Source: Scleromatobacter sp038243995 (GTDB lineage Bacteria > Pseudomonadota > Gammaproteobacteria > Burkholderiales > Burkholderiaceae_C). Taken from it: DNA of 64,000 nucleotides. The position numbers and the translations under genes are program-made. Shown piece after piece: positions 1 to 8,354 of this stretch (position 1 is the first letter of the stretch; every line of letters starts with the position of its first letter). Where the stretch lies: the NCBI GenBank assembly GCA_038243995.1, contig JBBRTV010000004.1:1-64000 (forward strand). Direction: 5' to 3'. The notes beneath the pieces are model-generated. The model saw only the letters and a list, made by a program, of their open reading frames with translations, was not told the origin of the DNA and ran no database searches.

Positions 1-66
1 GGCGCCGCCGGTGCTCAGCAGCAGGCGGCGGTTGCGGTTGGTCTTGTCGATGTTGGAATCGCTCAT
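1..66 (-). CDS. Exported protein, N-terminal fragment (cut by window edge)
   Basis: Only the first 22 codons are inside the window. They read MSDSNIDKTNRNRRLLLSTG and continue past base 1. The ATG at 66 follows a clear GGAGG ribosome binding site about 6 bases upstream. The N-terminus has an Arg-Arg pair followed by Leu-rich residues, as in a twin-arginine-like or Sec signal peptide. Its layout (Met-Ser, Ile-Asp, Arg-x-Arg-Arg-Leu) parallels the upstream gene on the same strand, so the two are probably tandem paralogues. Nothing can be said about the mature protein. Confidence 0.6.
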   Translation of the reverse strand, partial: MSDSNIDKTNRNRRLLLSTGGA

Positions 67-133
67 TGTGGGGTTCCTCCGGTGATTGGGATGCGAGGGC
101 GCGCGACGGCGGGCGCCTTGGACGAAGTGGGTG

Positions 134-1066
134 TCAGCCCCAGCGTTCGATCTGGATGAACGTGTTGGGGGTGTTGAGCAAGGTGTCGCCGGCAACCGTC
201 GACTTGAACGTACCGTAGAGGATGTCCCCCGCGTTGAGCGTTTCGGTCGCGGACAACAGCAGCGAGCGGCCCGCCGGGGCGTCGCCGGTCTGGCTGACCG
301 CGGTCATCGCGACGACCTGCAGCGCGCCTTTGGGGACCGTGATGCTCTTGACGTGCGACGAGTTGTAGATCGACACGCGCACGGTGTCCGCCGCGACGAC
401 CTTCGCGGTCACGATGAGGGCGGCGGCGCCGTCGCCGAGTGCGTCGGTGATTGCCGAATGCGAAGCCATCGCGACGTCGCCGAGCTTGACGACGCCCCTG
501 GTCGCCACGGTCACGTCGATGCTCGCCACGGCGTTCTTGCCTATCGTCCCGGGCTTCCAGAGGCCCTGGTAGCGGCTGGTCTTGGCGCTGTTGGTCGACG
601 AGGTGTCGAACTGGCCGAGCCGGTCGTTCTTGCCTTGCACGATGGTCAGCTTGCCAGGGACGAACTGGCCCGGCGGGTTGGCGGGCGTCGAGTGGCTGAT
701 GCCGTTGATGCGCAGGCCGGCCTGGCCGTTGGCGGCGTCCTGCCATTCGAATGCGAGCGCGACGAGGTACAGGCCGGTCGTGTTGACGGTGATCGTGTAA
801 TCGTTGTTCATCGTGACGTCGCCGTCGTTGAACAGCGCGGCGCCGCCGAACGGCGTGACGTAGACCGAGTTCGACGACTTCGGGATGGCCGTGTTCGCCG
901 GGAGGGCGAAGCGGGCGCGCGTCGGCTTGAACGGGGGGCCTTTGACGGCCGGCCTGGCGGCGGAGGCGCAGACACTGGCCATTGCCAGGGCCGCGCCCGC
1001 GGCACCTGCCGCGCCGAACAGCCGCCGGCTGCGGTCTGCAGCGGCGTCGATGGGGTTCTTGCTCAT
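134..1066 (-). CDS. Secreted beta-sandwich protein, C1q/TNF-like (hypothetical)
   Basis: Protein of 310 residues. The start at 1066 (MSKNPIDAAADRSRRLFGAA) has GGAGG 7 bases upstream; the longer reading to 1135 has no such site. Residues 10-40 form an Arg-Arg signal sequence with a long Ala-rich core. The mature part is rich in short beta strands. It contains a segment near 110-135 (YTITVNTTGLYLVALAFEW) and a C-terminus ending TFIQIERWG, the pattern seen in C1q/TNF-like jelly-roll domains of bacterial exported and phage structural proteins. No catalytic motif is visible. The partial gene at 1-66 is probably co-transcribed 67 bp downstream. The family call is an inference from strand pattern only. 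Confidence 0.6.
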   Translation of the reverse strand: MSKNPIDAAADRSRRLFGAAGAAGAALAMASVCASAARPAVKGPPFKPTRARFALPANTAIPKSSNSVYVTPFGGAALFNDGDVTMNNDYTITVNTTGLYLVALAFEWQDAANGQAGLRINGISHSTPANPPGQFVPGKLTIVQGKNDRLGQFDTSSTNSAKTSRYQGLWKPGTIGKNAVASIDVTVATRGVVKLGDVAMASHSAITDALGDGAAALIVTAKVVAADTVRVSIYNSSHVKSITVPKGALQVVAMTAVSQTGDAPAGRSLLLSATETLNAGDILYGTFKSTVAGDTLLNTPNTFIQIERWG

Positions 1067-1496
1067 TTTTTTCCTCCGGATCTCGGGATTCGTCCGTTGA
1101 ACGGGCGCGCCTGCGCCGCTCGAGCGGGTCTTCAATTCAGTTCACGGTTTTACAGCGCCGACGCGAAGCGTCGATGACAGCGCCGATCAAAGATGGAACG
1201 GGTGCGGGCAGCGGGATGCCTGCCGGCGCGAAACGCGTTCTCGGATGGAACCCTCCCGTTGGTGGTCGATCCGTCTCTTCGCCAGCGAGCCGGGCTCGCG
1301 GATCTGCACGGATGACCGTGCATGGACCGAATTCGATGCACGGAGAATATCGTTATCCGATCCCTGAGGCAACCCGCGGATGTCCCGGATCCCCCCGACC
1401 CGTGCGTGACTTCCATCACGTCGGCCCGGCCTGCGAGGACGGGCCCGTGCCGGGGCCGCTCGATTTGTCCTGGCGGTGGCCGATATGCTCCGTCGC
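1067..1496. other. Intergenic region, no gene recognised
   Basis: No reading frame here has a ribosome binding site and plausible protein. It holds the upstream region of the exported-protein gene on the minus strand and the downstream end of the LysR gene. A short stem (CGACGC-GAA-GCGTCG, 1159-1173) and a better dyad at 1305-1322 are the only structures seen. Confidence 0.5.
1305..1322. promoter_or_regulatory. 18-bp perfect dyad, possible operator
   Basis: TGCACGG-ATGA-CCGTGCA is a perfect inverted repeat with 7-bp arms and a 4-bp spacer. A third copy of the half-site TGCACGG occurs at 1337-1343. It lies about 240 bp upstream of the exported-protein start at 1066. A binding site for a dimeric regulator is one reading; no regulator is identified. 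Confidence 0.3.
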
Positions 1497-2444
1497 TCAG
1501 AGCGGCGCCTGCTCGGTGTCGCTCGGGGCTCGTTGTGCCGCTTCCACCACCTGGCGCGTCAGGTGCGACGCGAAGGTCTGGATGAACTCGTAGGCGAAAC
1601 CGCGCAGCAGTCCGCCGCGGCGAACGGCGACGCTGGTCGTGTTGATCGAGAACAGGTTGCGGGCATCGACGGCGCGCAGGCGACCCAGGTTGTCGTCGTC
1701 CATCGCGATCGACGCCAGGATGCCGACGCCCAGGCCGAGGTCGACGTAGGTCTTGATGACATCGGCGTCCATCGCGGTGAGCACGATCTCGGGCCGCAGG
1801 CCGGCGCGCGCGAAGGCGTCGTCGATGCTGCCCCGGCCGGTGAGTCCGGTGTCGTACGTGATGATCGGGTATTGCGCCAGCCGCTCCAGCGTGACCGGGC
1901 CGTCTCCGAGCAGCGGATGGCCTTCCGGGACGACGATCGAGTGGGTCCAGCGATAGCAGGGCAACGCGACCAGCTCGTGGCGCTCGGCCAGCAGGTGCGA
2001 GGCGATGCCGATGTCGGCGGTGCCTGTCAGCAGCATCTGGGCGATCTGTTCGGGCGAGCCCTGGTGCAACTGCAGCTGCACGTGCGGATGGGTGTTGCGG
2101 AAGTCGCGCACCGCGGTCGGCAACGCGTAGCGTGCCTGCGAGTGCGTGGCCGCGATGCTCAGCACGCCGGTGCTGCCCTGCGTGAATTCCTCGCTCGCGC
2201 GCTGCAGGCTCTCGGCGTCCTGCAGCAGGCGCTCCACCCAGGGCAGAACGGCGCTGCCGGGCTGCGTGAGTCCGGTCAGGCGCTTGCCGACGCGCACGAA
2301 GATCTCGACGCCCAGCTCCTCCTCGAGTTCGCGGATCTGGCGACTCACGCCGGGCTGCGAGGTATGCAGCGCCTGCGCGACCTCGGTCAGGTTGAAGCCG
2401 CGACGAACGGCTTCGCGGACGGAACGCAATTGCTGGAAGTTCAT
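1497..2444 (-). CDS. LysR-family regulator, CysB/Cbl-like
   Basis: Protein of 315 residues, the usual length for CysB-type LysR regulators. Residues 1-60 (MNFQQLRSVREAVRRGFNLT, then LHTSQPGVSRQIRELEEELG) form the winged helix-turn-helix and closely follow the CysB/Cbl N-terminus. Residues 90-300 form the two-lobed effector domain. Known CysB proteins activate sulfate and sulfonate assimilation genes and sense sulfur metabolites. No cys gene is adjacent, so the target is not visible. The AT-rich stretch at 2480-2530 upstream probably carries its promoter and has TTCG...CGAA symmetry that could be autoregulatory. CysB-like identity is good; true CysB versus a paralogue is open. Confidence 0.85.
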   Translation of the reverse strand: MNFQQLRSVREAVRRGFNLTEVAQALHTSQPGVSRQIRELEEELGVEIFVRVGKRLTGLTQPGSAVLPWVERLLQDAESLQRASEEFTQGSTGVLSIAATHSQARYALPTAVRDFRNTHPHVQLQLHQGSPEQIAQMLLTGTADIGIASHLLAERHELVALPCYRWTHSIVVPEGHPLLGDGPVTLERLAQYPIITYDTGLTGRGSIDDAFARAGLRPEIVLTAMDADVIKTYVDLGLGVGILASIAMDDDNLGRLRAVDARNLFSINTTSVAVRRGGLLRGFAYEFIQTFASHLTRQVVEAAQRAPSDTEQAPL

Positions 2445-2579
2445 GGCGGCACGGCGACGGATGCGACGGATTCGTTATGAGATAAACGATTATCGAACCC
2501 GATTGAACCGCTGCTCGTATTGATTTCGCAGCACCATCCTCGCAAACCGACTATCAAAGAAAGCTGCTCCCGCGCGCGA

Positions 2580-2948
2580 TCATCCCGCTTGTGCGGCGAT
2601 CACCAGCGCGATCGACACGAGCGCGGGAACGGCCTGGATGAAAAGGATCTTGCGACCCACGGTAGCGGCACCGTACAGCCCCGCCACGAGGATGCACGCC
2701 AGGAAGAACAGCTTGGTGGCATAGCCGGCGTGGCCCATGGTGAGCGCCCAGGCCAGCCCGGCAGCCAGGAAGCCGTTGTACAGGCCCTGGTTGGCGGCCA
2801 GGGCCTTGCTCGCCTCGGCGAACTCCGGCGTCAGGCGGAAGGCGCGCCGGCCTGTCGGAGTCGTCCACAGGAACATCTCGAGCACCAGGATGTAGACGTG
2901 GAGCAGGGCCATCAGCGCGACACACGCGTTGGCGATTTGATAGAGCAT
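2580..2948 (-). CDS. DUF1304-family small membrane protein
   Basis: Protein of 122 residues with four predicted membrane helices at about 1-25, 47-67, 73-93 and 98-120. The first loop contains EMFLWTTPTGRRAF and is followed by a helix starting NQGLYNGFLAAGLAW; both are characteristic of the DUF1304 family. The family has no established biochemical role. The gene stands alone between the CysB-like regulator and mnmA on the same strand. The start at 2948 is the only good methionine before the first helix. Confidence 0.8.
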   Translation of the reverse strand: MLYQIANACVALMALLHVYILVLEMFLWTTPTGRRAFRLTPEFAEASKALAANQGLYNGFLAAGLAWALTMGHAGYATKLFFLACILVAGLYGAATVGRKILFIQAVPALVSIALVIAAQAG

Positions 2949-3138
2949 GTGCGGATTCCTTCGGCGAGGACGAGCGTGGCGACGGCGGACGTCCAGGCGC
3001 CCACGGCGGGACGCAGCATGCCACGATCTGCCTGCGCTCGACAGGTCTGACCAAACGTCGGCCGTCGTCGGTGCGGGCCGGCGGCGTGTGCGTCGACCTG
3101 CCGCAGCGACCCTCCGCGTGCGGCGACCGCCGTCGACT

Positions 3139-4275
3139 TCAGCCGACCGTCACCGCAGACTCGATGACGCCGCCACCAAGGCAGACGTCGCCGTCATACA
3201 GCACGGCGGATTGTCCGGGAGTGACCGCCCACTGCGCCTCATCGAAGCTCAATGAGATCGATGCCGGCGCGCCTGGCGCGGCCGGCAGTCCCGGGTCGAG
3301 GACGCAGACCGCATCGGCCTGGCGGTACCGCGTCTTCGCGGCCATCGGCCCAGGCGCCGGGGGTTGGCCAGCCACCCAGCTGAGGTCGGCCGCGGCGAGC
3401 CGGTGCGACAGCAGCCATGGATGGTCGTGTCCCTGGACGACGCGCAGCGTGTTGCTCGCCAGGTCCTTCCGGGCGACGAACCACGGCGCGTGGTCGCCGC
3501 CGCCGCGCACGCTGCGCTTGTCCTTCACCCCGCCGATGCCGAGCCCCTGGCGCTGGCCGAGCGTGTAGAAGCTCAGGCCGACGTGCTGCCCCAGCGTGCG
3601 GCCGCGATCGTCCTGGATCGGCCCGGGTTCGTGCGCCAGGTAGCGATTGAGGAACTCGCGGAAGGGACGCTCGCCGATGAAGCAGATGCCGGTCGAATCC
3701 TTCTTGCGCGCGTTCGGCAGCCGGATCTCATCGGCGATGCGGCGCACTTCGGTCTTGTGCAGCTCGCCGACCGGGAACAGCGTCTGCGCCAGCTGGGCCT
3801 GGTTGAGCCGGTGCAGGAAATAGCTCTGGTCCTTGCCCGGATCCAGCCCTTTGCGCAGCTCGTGCAGGCCGGTCGCCGCGTTGCGGCGCACGCGCGCGTA
3901 GTGGCCGGTCGCGATGCGTTCGGCGCCGAGCCGCATCGCATGATCCAGGAAGGCCTTGAACTTGATCTCGGCGTTGCACAGCACATCGGGATTGGGCGTG
4001 CGGCCGGCCTTGTACTCGCGCAGGAACTCGGCGAACACGCGATCCCGGTACTCGGCGGCGAAGTTGACGTGCTCGATCTCGATGCCCAGCACGTCGGCCA
4101 CGCTCGCGGCGTCCAGGAAGTCCTGGCGCGACGAGCAGTACTCGTCGTCGTCGTCGTCTTCCCAGTTCTTCATGAAGATGCCGACGACCTCGTGCCCCTG
4201 CTGCTTCAGAAGCCAGGCCGTCACCGCCGAATCCACACCGCCGGACAGGCCGACCACCACGCGCATCAGAGACAT
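3139..4275 (-). CDS. mnmA: tRNA-specific 2-thiouridylase MnmA
   Basis: Protein of 378 residues, a normal length. MnmA adds sulfur to U34 of tRNA-Lys, -Glu and -Gln using ATP and a persulfide relay. Visible motifs are the PP-loop GLSGGVDSA (9-17), the first catalytic cysteine in NPDVLC (C100) and the second in STGICFIGERPF (C198), followed by the C-terminal beta-barrel. The start at 4275 (MSLMRVVVGLSGG) was chosen because upstream codons read as non-conserved Arg/Pro-rich sequence; M4 is a possible alternative. nudJ lies just upstream on the same strand, as in the E. coli nudJ-mnmA order. Confidence 0.95.
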   Translation of the reverse strand: MSLMRVVVGLSGGVDSAVTAWLLKQQGHEVVGIFMKNWEDDDDDEYCSSRQDFLDAASVADVLGIEIEHVNFAAEYRDRVFAEFLREYKAGRTPNPDVLCNAEIKFKAFLDHAMRLGAERIATGHYARVRRNAATGLHELRKGLDPGKDQSYFLHRLNQAQLAQTLFPVGELHKTEVRRIADEIRLPNARKKDSTGICFIGERPFREFLNRYLAHEPGPIQDDRGRTLGQHVGLSFYTLGQRQGLGIGGVKDKRSVRGGGDHAPWFVARKDLASNTLRVVQGHDHPWLLSHRLAAADLSWVAGQPPAPGPMAAKTRYRQADAVCVLDPGLPAAPGAPASISLSFDEAQWAVTPGQSAVLYDGDVCLGGGVIESAVTVG

Positions 4276-4339
4276 GCCCCGATTGTAGGAAGCTGCGCGC
4301 CGCCGGCGTCCGGCAAGGGTTTGCGGCGCGGGCGCGTCG

Positions 4340-4855
4340 TCAGCCCTTGGGCTCCGACGTCCGGTGCCGAGGGTGGGGCGCGGCCACGCTGCCGTGGGTG
4401 AAGATCGCATCCAGCGGCAGCCGCTTGCCGGCCCGGTGATCCTCGATGCATTGCAGCACCAGCGGCCCGCGCAGGCGATCGCTGGCAGCGGCGATCTCGT
4501 CGGCCGTCATCCAGAGGGTGCGCACGACGGGCGAGTCGAGTGCGCGTCCGGGCACGGGTTCGCTCGCCGTGCCGCTGAACGCGAACCGCAGATAGGTGAC
4601 GCCGCGGCCGGAGGGCGTGTCCGGATTGCGGGCCACGTAGACCCCCAGGAACGCCTCCGGGGTGAAGTGGCAAGCCGTTTCCTCGAGCGCTTCGCGCATC
4701 GCGCCGTCGATGATCGCCTCGCCCGGCTCGAGGCCGCCGGCCGGGTTGTTGATGCGCAGGCCGTCCCGCGTCATCTCCTCGATCATCAGGTAGCGCCCGT
4801 CCTTTTCGATGACGGCCGCCACCGTGACGCTGGGTTTCCATCGTTCTGATCGCAT
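4340..4855 (-). CDS. nudJ: Nudix hydrolase, NudJ-like phosphatase
   Basis: Protein of 171 residues. The Nudix box is at about 40-62 (GGLEPGEAIIDGAMREALEE followed by T-A-C), with the G, E and REALEE residues that bind metal. The usual final Gly is replaced by Ala. E. coli NudJ is a HMP-PP and nucleoside di-/triphosphatase encoded directly upstream of mnmA, and the same order is seen here with a 64-bp gap. The start at 4855 (MRSERWKPSVTVAAVIEKDG) is at the normal family position; the much longer open frame upstream is non-homologous and overlaps the pnt promoter region. Confidence 0.88.
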   Translation of the reverse strand: MRSERWKPSVTVAAVIEKDGRYLMIEEMTRDGLRINNPAGGLEPGEAIIDGAMREALEETACHFTPEAFLGVYVARNPDTPSGRGVTYLRFAFSGTASEPVPGRALDSPVVRTLWMTADEIAAASDRLRGPLVLQCIEDHRAGKRLPLDAIFTHGSVAAPHPRHRTSEPKG

Positions 4856-5117
4856 GGGCAGGGATTGTGGCGTCGACCGGACGCGGCGACCAGTTAAATG
4901 CGGCCCCCCTGCAACGCCTGTTGCGGGGATGCGCCTCGCGGCCGCACCCCGGCAGCAGACCCTAAACGGGGCGCGATAACTTGTGTAAGCTTCGCGACAT
5001 ATTGCGCCCCAGGCAGCCGCAATGCCCGGAACCCGGGGCGTACCTGCTCGGCAATGGCAGCGGCGGCGCGGCTGCCTCGGCTGCCCCCATGACGAAATCG
5101 TTGGCGAGGAGACTTCC
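4856..5117. promoter_or_regulatory. Divergent promoter region nudJ / pntA
   Basis: 262 bp between the divergent nudJ and pnt genes. The less GC-rich stretch around 4977-5006 (TTGTGTAAGCTTCGCGACAT) is the best candidate for promoter elements, but no -10 box matches convincingly. A GAGGAGA ribosome binding site for pntA is at 5106-5112. No operator was identified. Confidence 0.35.
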
Positions 5118-6248
5118 ATGTTGATCGGTGTTCCGCTGGAAACGGCGGCGGGCGAAACGCGCGTGGCCGTCACCCCCGAGACCGCGAAGAAGCTGAAGAC
5201 GCAAGGCCACGCGGTGCGCGTGCAGTCGGGTGCGGGCCGCGCGGCCAGCGTCACCGACGACGCCTACGCCGCCGCGGGGGCCGAGATCGTCGACCGTGCA
5301 GCCGCCCTCGGCGCCGACCTCGTGCTGAAGGTGCGGGCGCCGCTCGCCGACGAACTCGGGCTGATGAAGTCGGGCGGCGTGCTGGTCGGCATGTTGAATC
5401 CGTTCGACCGCGACGGGCTGCAGCGCCTGGCAGACGCCGGCCTGACCGCGTTCGCGCTCGAAGCCGCCCCGCGCACGACGCGCGCGCAAAGCATGGACGT
5501 CCTGTCGTCGCAGGCCAACATCGCCGGCTACAAGGCCGTGATGATCGCGGCCGACAAGTACCAGCGCCTGTTCCCGATGCTCATGACGGCGGCCGGCACC
5601 ATCAAGGCGGCACGCGTCGTCGTGCTGGGCGTGGGCGTGGCCGGACTGCAGGCGATCGCCACGGCCAAGCGACTCGGTGCGGTGATCGAGGCGACCGACG
5701 TGCGTCCCAGCGTCAAGGAGCAGGTCGAATCGCTCGGCGCGAAATTCATCGACGTCCCCACGGAGACTCCGGAGGAGAAGGAAGCGGCCGAGGGCGTGGG
5801 CGGCTATGCGAAGCCGATGCCGCAGGCGTGGCTGGAGCGCCAGAAGGTCGAGGTGGCCAAGCGGGTCGCGGCGGCCGACATTGTCATCACGACCGCGCTG
5901 ATCCCCGGTCGCGCGGCGCCGGTGCTGGTGACCGAGGAGATGGTGCGCTCGATGAAGCCGGGCTCCGTGATCGTCGACCTCGCCGCCGGCCGCGGCCCGG
6001 CGGGCACCGACGGCAACTGCCCGCTGACCGAGGCGGGCCGCACGGTCGTCCGCCACGGCGTCACGCTGGTGGGCGAGACGAACCTGCCCGCGCTCGTCGC
6101 CGCGGATTCGTCGTCCCTGTATGCCCGCAACGTGCTCGACTTCCTCAAGCTGGTGCTGACCAAGGAAGCCGCCTTCCATCTCGATCTCGAGGACGACATC
6201 GTCGCCGCCTGCCTGATGAGCCATGCAGGTGCGGTGACTCGCAAATGA
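5118..6248 (+). CDS. pntAA: NAD(P) transhydrogenase alpha subunit part 1 (domain I)
   Basis: Protein of 376 residues forming the soluble NAD(H)-binding domain I of proton-translocating transhydrogenase, which drives NADPH formation with the proton gradient. It begins MLIGVPLETAAGETRVAVTP. The Rossmann fold glycine motif GVGVAGLQAIATAKRLG is near 170-186. The conserved TTALIPGRAAPVLVTEEMV segment lies near 258-276. The start at 5118 has GAGGAGA upstream. As in Rhodospirillum-type enzymes, the alpha chain is split into separate genes, unlike the fused E. coli PntA. Genes for the other parts follow directly. Confidence 0.94.
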   Translation: MLIGVPLETAAGETRVAVTPETAKKLKTQGHAVRVQSGAGRAASVTDDAYAAAGAEIVDRAAALGADLVLKVRAPLADELGLMKSGGVLVGMLNPFDRDGLQRLADAGLTAFALEAAPRTTRAQSMDVLSSQANIAGYKAVMIAADKYQRLFPMLMTAAGTIKAARVVVLGVGVAGLQAIATAKRLGAVIEATDVRPSVKEQVESLGAKFIDVPTETPEEKEAAEGVGGYAKPMPQAWLERQKVEVAKRVAAADIVITTALIPGRAAPVLVTEEMVRSMKPGSVIVDLAAGRGPAGTDGNCPLTEAGRTVVRHGVTLVGETNLPALVAADSSSLYARNVLDFLKLVLTKEAAFHLDLEDDIVAACLMSHAGAVTRK

Positions 6249-6329
6249 GCGTCCCGCAAGACCGCGCACCGACTTTCCCCGCGACGACGCCTCCGCCGGG
6301 CCGCTCGCTTCGCTGACCAAGGACCGACC

Positions 6330-6641
6330 ATGGACATCGTTTCTCCCACGATCATCAACCTGATCATCTTCGTGCTGGCGATCTACGTCGGCTTCCACGT
6401 CGTGTGGAACGTGACGCCAGCCCTGCACACGCCGCTGATGGCGGTGACGAACGCGATTTCCGCGATCGTCATCGTCGGCGCGATGCTCGCCGCCGGGCTG
6501 ACCGAAGGGCCGCTGGCGAAGACCATGGGCGTGCTGGCCGTCACGCTGGCCGCGGTCAACGTCTTCGGGGGCTTCCTGGTCACGCGCCGGATGCTGGAGA
6601 TGTTCAGGAAGAAGGAACGTCCGGCCGGCGGCAAGAAATGA
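6330..6641 (+). CDS. pntAB: NAD(P) transhydrogenase alpha subunit part 2 (membrane)
   Basis: Protein of 103 residues and typical length. It supplies the alpha-chain membrane helices of domain II, with segments at about 7-27, 40-60 and 66-86 and a positively charged tail (RKKERPAGGKK). The opening MDIVSPTIINLIIFVLAIYV and the following GFHVVWNVTPALHTPLM are well conserved in this family. Its stop overlaps the ATG of the next small ORF (ATGA at 6638-6641), indicating translational coupling. Confidence 0.92.
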   Translation: MDIVSPTIINLIIFVLAIYVGFHVVWNVTPALHTPLMAVTNAISAIVIVGAMLAAGLTEGPLAKTMGVLAVTLAAVNVFGGFLVTRRMLEMFRKKERPAGGKK

Positions 6642-6898
6642 GGGCGACCGTGCACGACGTGGGATCGAACTCGCCGCAGGCCGCTACGCGTGGGCCGTTC
6701 TGGCGCGTGCTGCAGGTGATCGCCGGCGCCGCGCTGTTCCTTTACGCGCTGCGCCTGCTCGCGCCGCTGCCGCTCGAGCGCGGGCCGTTCATCCTGCTCG
6801 CCGCGTTGCTCGCGGCCGGCGCGATGGGGCTGTCCGATTCAGCCGTCGGCCTGCTGGCCTCCGTCTTCGAGAAAATCCAGAAAGGGCGCCGCACATGA
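6638..6898 (+). CDS. Small membrane protein inside pnt operon (unknown)
   Basis: Protein of 86 residues with two predicted membrane helices at about 22-43 and 49-71 and a short basic tail (EKIQKGRRT). It starts with an ATGA overlap on pntAB and ends with an ATGA overlap on pntB, so it is almost certainly translated. It is not a standard transhydrogenase subunit: pntAA, pntAB and pntB are all complete without it. Its place suggests a role in assembling or tuning the membrane complex, but that is inference. No family was recognised. Confidence 0.7.
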   Translation: MRATVHDVGSNSPQAATRGPFWRVLQVIAGAALFLYALRLLAPLPLERGPFILLAALLAAGAMGLSDSAVGLLASVFEKIQKGRRT

Positions 6899-8319
6899 GC
6901 CTCAACCTCGTCACCCTGCTGTACCTGGTCGCGAGCGTCTGCTTCATCCAGGCGCTCAAGGGCCTGTCGCATCCGACCACTTCCATCCGCGGCAACCTGT
7001 TCGGCATGGCCGGCATGGCGATCGCGGTGCTGACCACCGCGGCGTTGATCGTCACGCTCGCCGGTTCGCCGCTGGGCCTGGGCTGGGTGCTGCTCGGCCT
7101 GCTGGTGGGCGGCTCGGCCGGCACGGTCATGGCCAAGCGCGTGGAGATGACGAAGATGCCCGAGCTGGTCGCGTTCATGCACAGCATGATCGGCCTGGCC
7201 GCGGTGTTCATCGCGATCGCGGCGGTCGCCGAGCCGTGGGCCCTCGAGCGCGGCCTCGCGCGCGGCGAGGCGATTCCGTACGGCAATCGCCTCGAGCTGT
7301 TTCTCGGCGCGGCGATCGGCGCGATCACCTTCTCGGGCTCGGTGATCGCGTTCGGCAAGCTCTCCGGCAAGTACAAGTTCCGCCTGTTCCAGGGCGCGCC
7401 GGTGTCGTTCACCGGCCAGCACTGGCTGAACCTCGTCCTCGGCCTCGCCATGGTCGGTTGCGGCATCGCCTGGGTCGCGACGGAAAGCTGGACGGCGTTC
7501 TTCTCGATGCTCGCGCTCAGCTTCGTGCTGGGCGTGCTGATCATCATCCCGATCGGCGGCGCCGACATGCCGGTCGTCGTGTCGATGCTCAACAGCTACT
7601 CGGGCTGGGCCGCGGCGGGCATCGGGTTCTCGCTGAACAACGCGATGCTGATCATCGCGGGCTCGCTGGTGGGCAGTTCGGGCGCGATCCTGAGCTACAT
7701 CATGTGCAAGGCGATGAATCGCTCGTTCTTCAATGTGATCCTGGGCGGCTTCGGCGCCGCGCCCGGCACGGCGGTGGCGGGCGCGGCGCAACAGCGTCCG
7801 GTCAAGAGCGGCAGCGCGGACGACGCGGCGTTCATCCTCGGCAACGCCGAGAGCGTGATCATCGTGCCGGGCTATGGTCTCGCCGTGGCGCGCGCCCAGC
7901 ATGCGGTCAAGGAACTCGCGGCCAAGCTCACCGCCAAGGGCATCAGCGTCAAGTACGCGATCCACCCGGTCGCGGGCCGCATGCCCGGCCACATGAACGT
8001 GCTGCTGGCGGAGGCCGAGGTGCCCTACGACCAGGTGTTCGAGATGGAGGACATCAACGGCGAATTCGGCCAGGCCGACGTCGCCATCATCCTCGGCGCC
8101 AACGACGTGGTGAATCCCGCGGCGCTGATCAAGGGCAGCCCGATCTACGGCATGCCCATCCTGGAGGCCTACAAGGCCAAGACCGTGATCGTCAACAAGC
8201 GCTCCATGGCGGCCGGCTACGCCGGGCTCGACAACGAGCTGTTCTACATGGACAAGACGATGATGGTGTTCGGCGACGCGAAGAAGGTCGTCGAGGACAT
8301 GCTCAAGGCCGTCGAATGA
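6895..8319 (+). CDS. pntB: NAD(P) transhydrogenase beta subunit
   Basis: Protein of 474 residues, normal length. The N-terminal ~280 residues hold about nine membrane helices of domain II (MSLNLVTLLYLVASVCFIQA onward). The C-terminal ~180 residues form NADP(H)-binding domain III, with GYGLAVARAQHAVKEL and the HPVAGRMPGHMNVLLAEAEV and GANDVVNPAA segments that are diagnostic. It starts in an ATGA overlap with the preceding small ORF. Together with pntAA and pntAB it makes the inner-membrane proton pump. Confidence 0.95.
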   Translation: MSLNLVTLLYLVASVCFIQALKGLSHPTTSIRGNLFGMAGMAIAVLTTAALIVTLAGSPLGLGWVLLGLLVGGSAGTVMAKRVEMTKMPELVAFMHSMIGLAAVFIAIAAVAEPWALERGLARGEAIPYGNRLELFLGAAIGAITFSGSVIAFGKLSGKYKFRLFQGAPVSFTGQHWLNLVLGLAMVGCGIAWVATESWTAFFSMLALSFVLGVLIIIPIGGADMPVVVSMLNSYSGWAAAGIGFSLNNAMLIIAGSLVGSSGAILSYIMCKAMNRSFFNVILGGFGAAPGTAVAGAAQQRPVKSGSADDAAFILGNAESVIIVPGYGLAVARAQHAVKELAAKLTAKGISVKYAIHPVAGRMPGHMNVLLAEAEVPYDQVFEMEDINGEFGQADVAIILGANDVVNPAALIKGSPIYGMPILEAYKAKTVIVNKRSMAAGYAGLDNELFYMDKTMMVFGDAKKVVEDMLKAVE

Positions 8320-8354
8320 CAGGCCGATTTTAATTCCCGCACGCCGGAGAAAAG

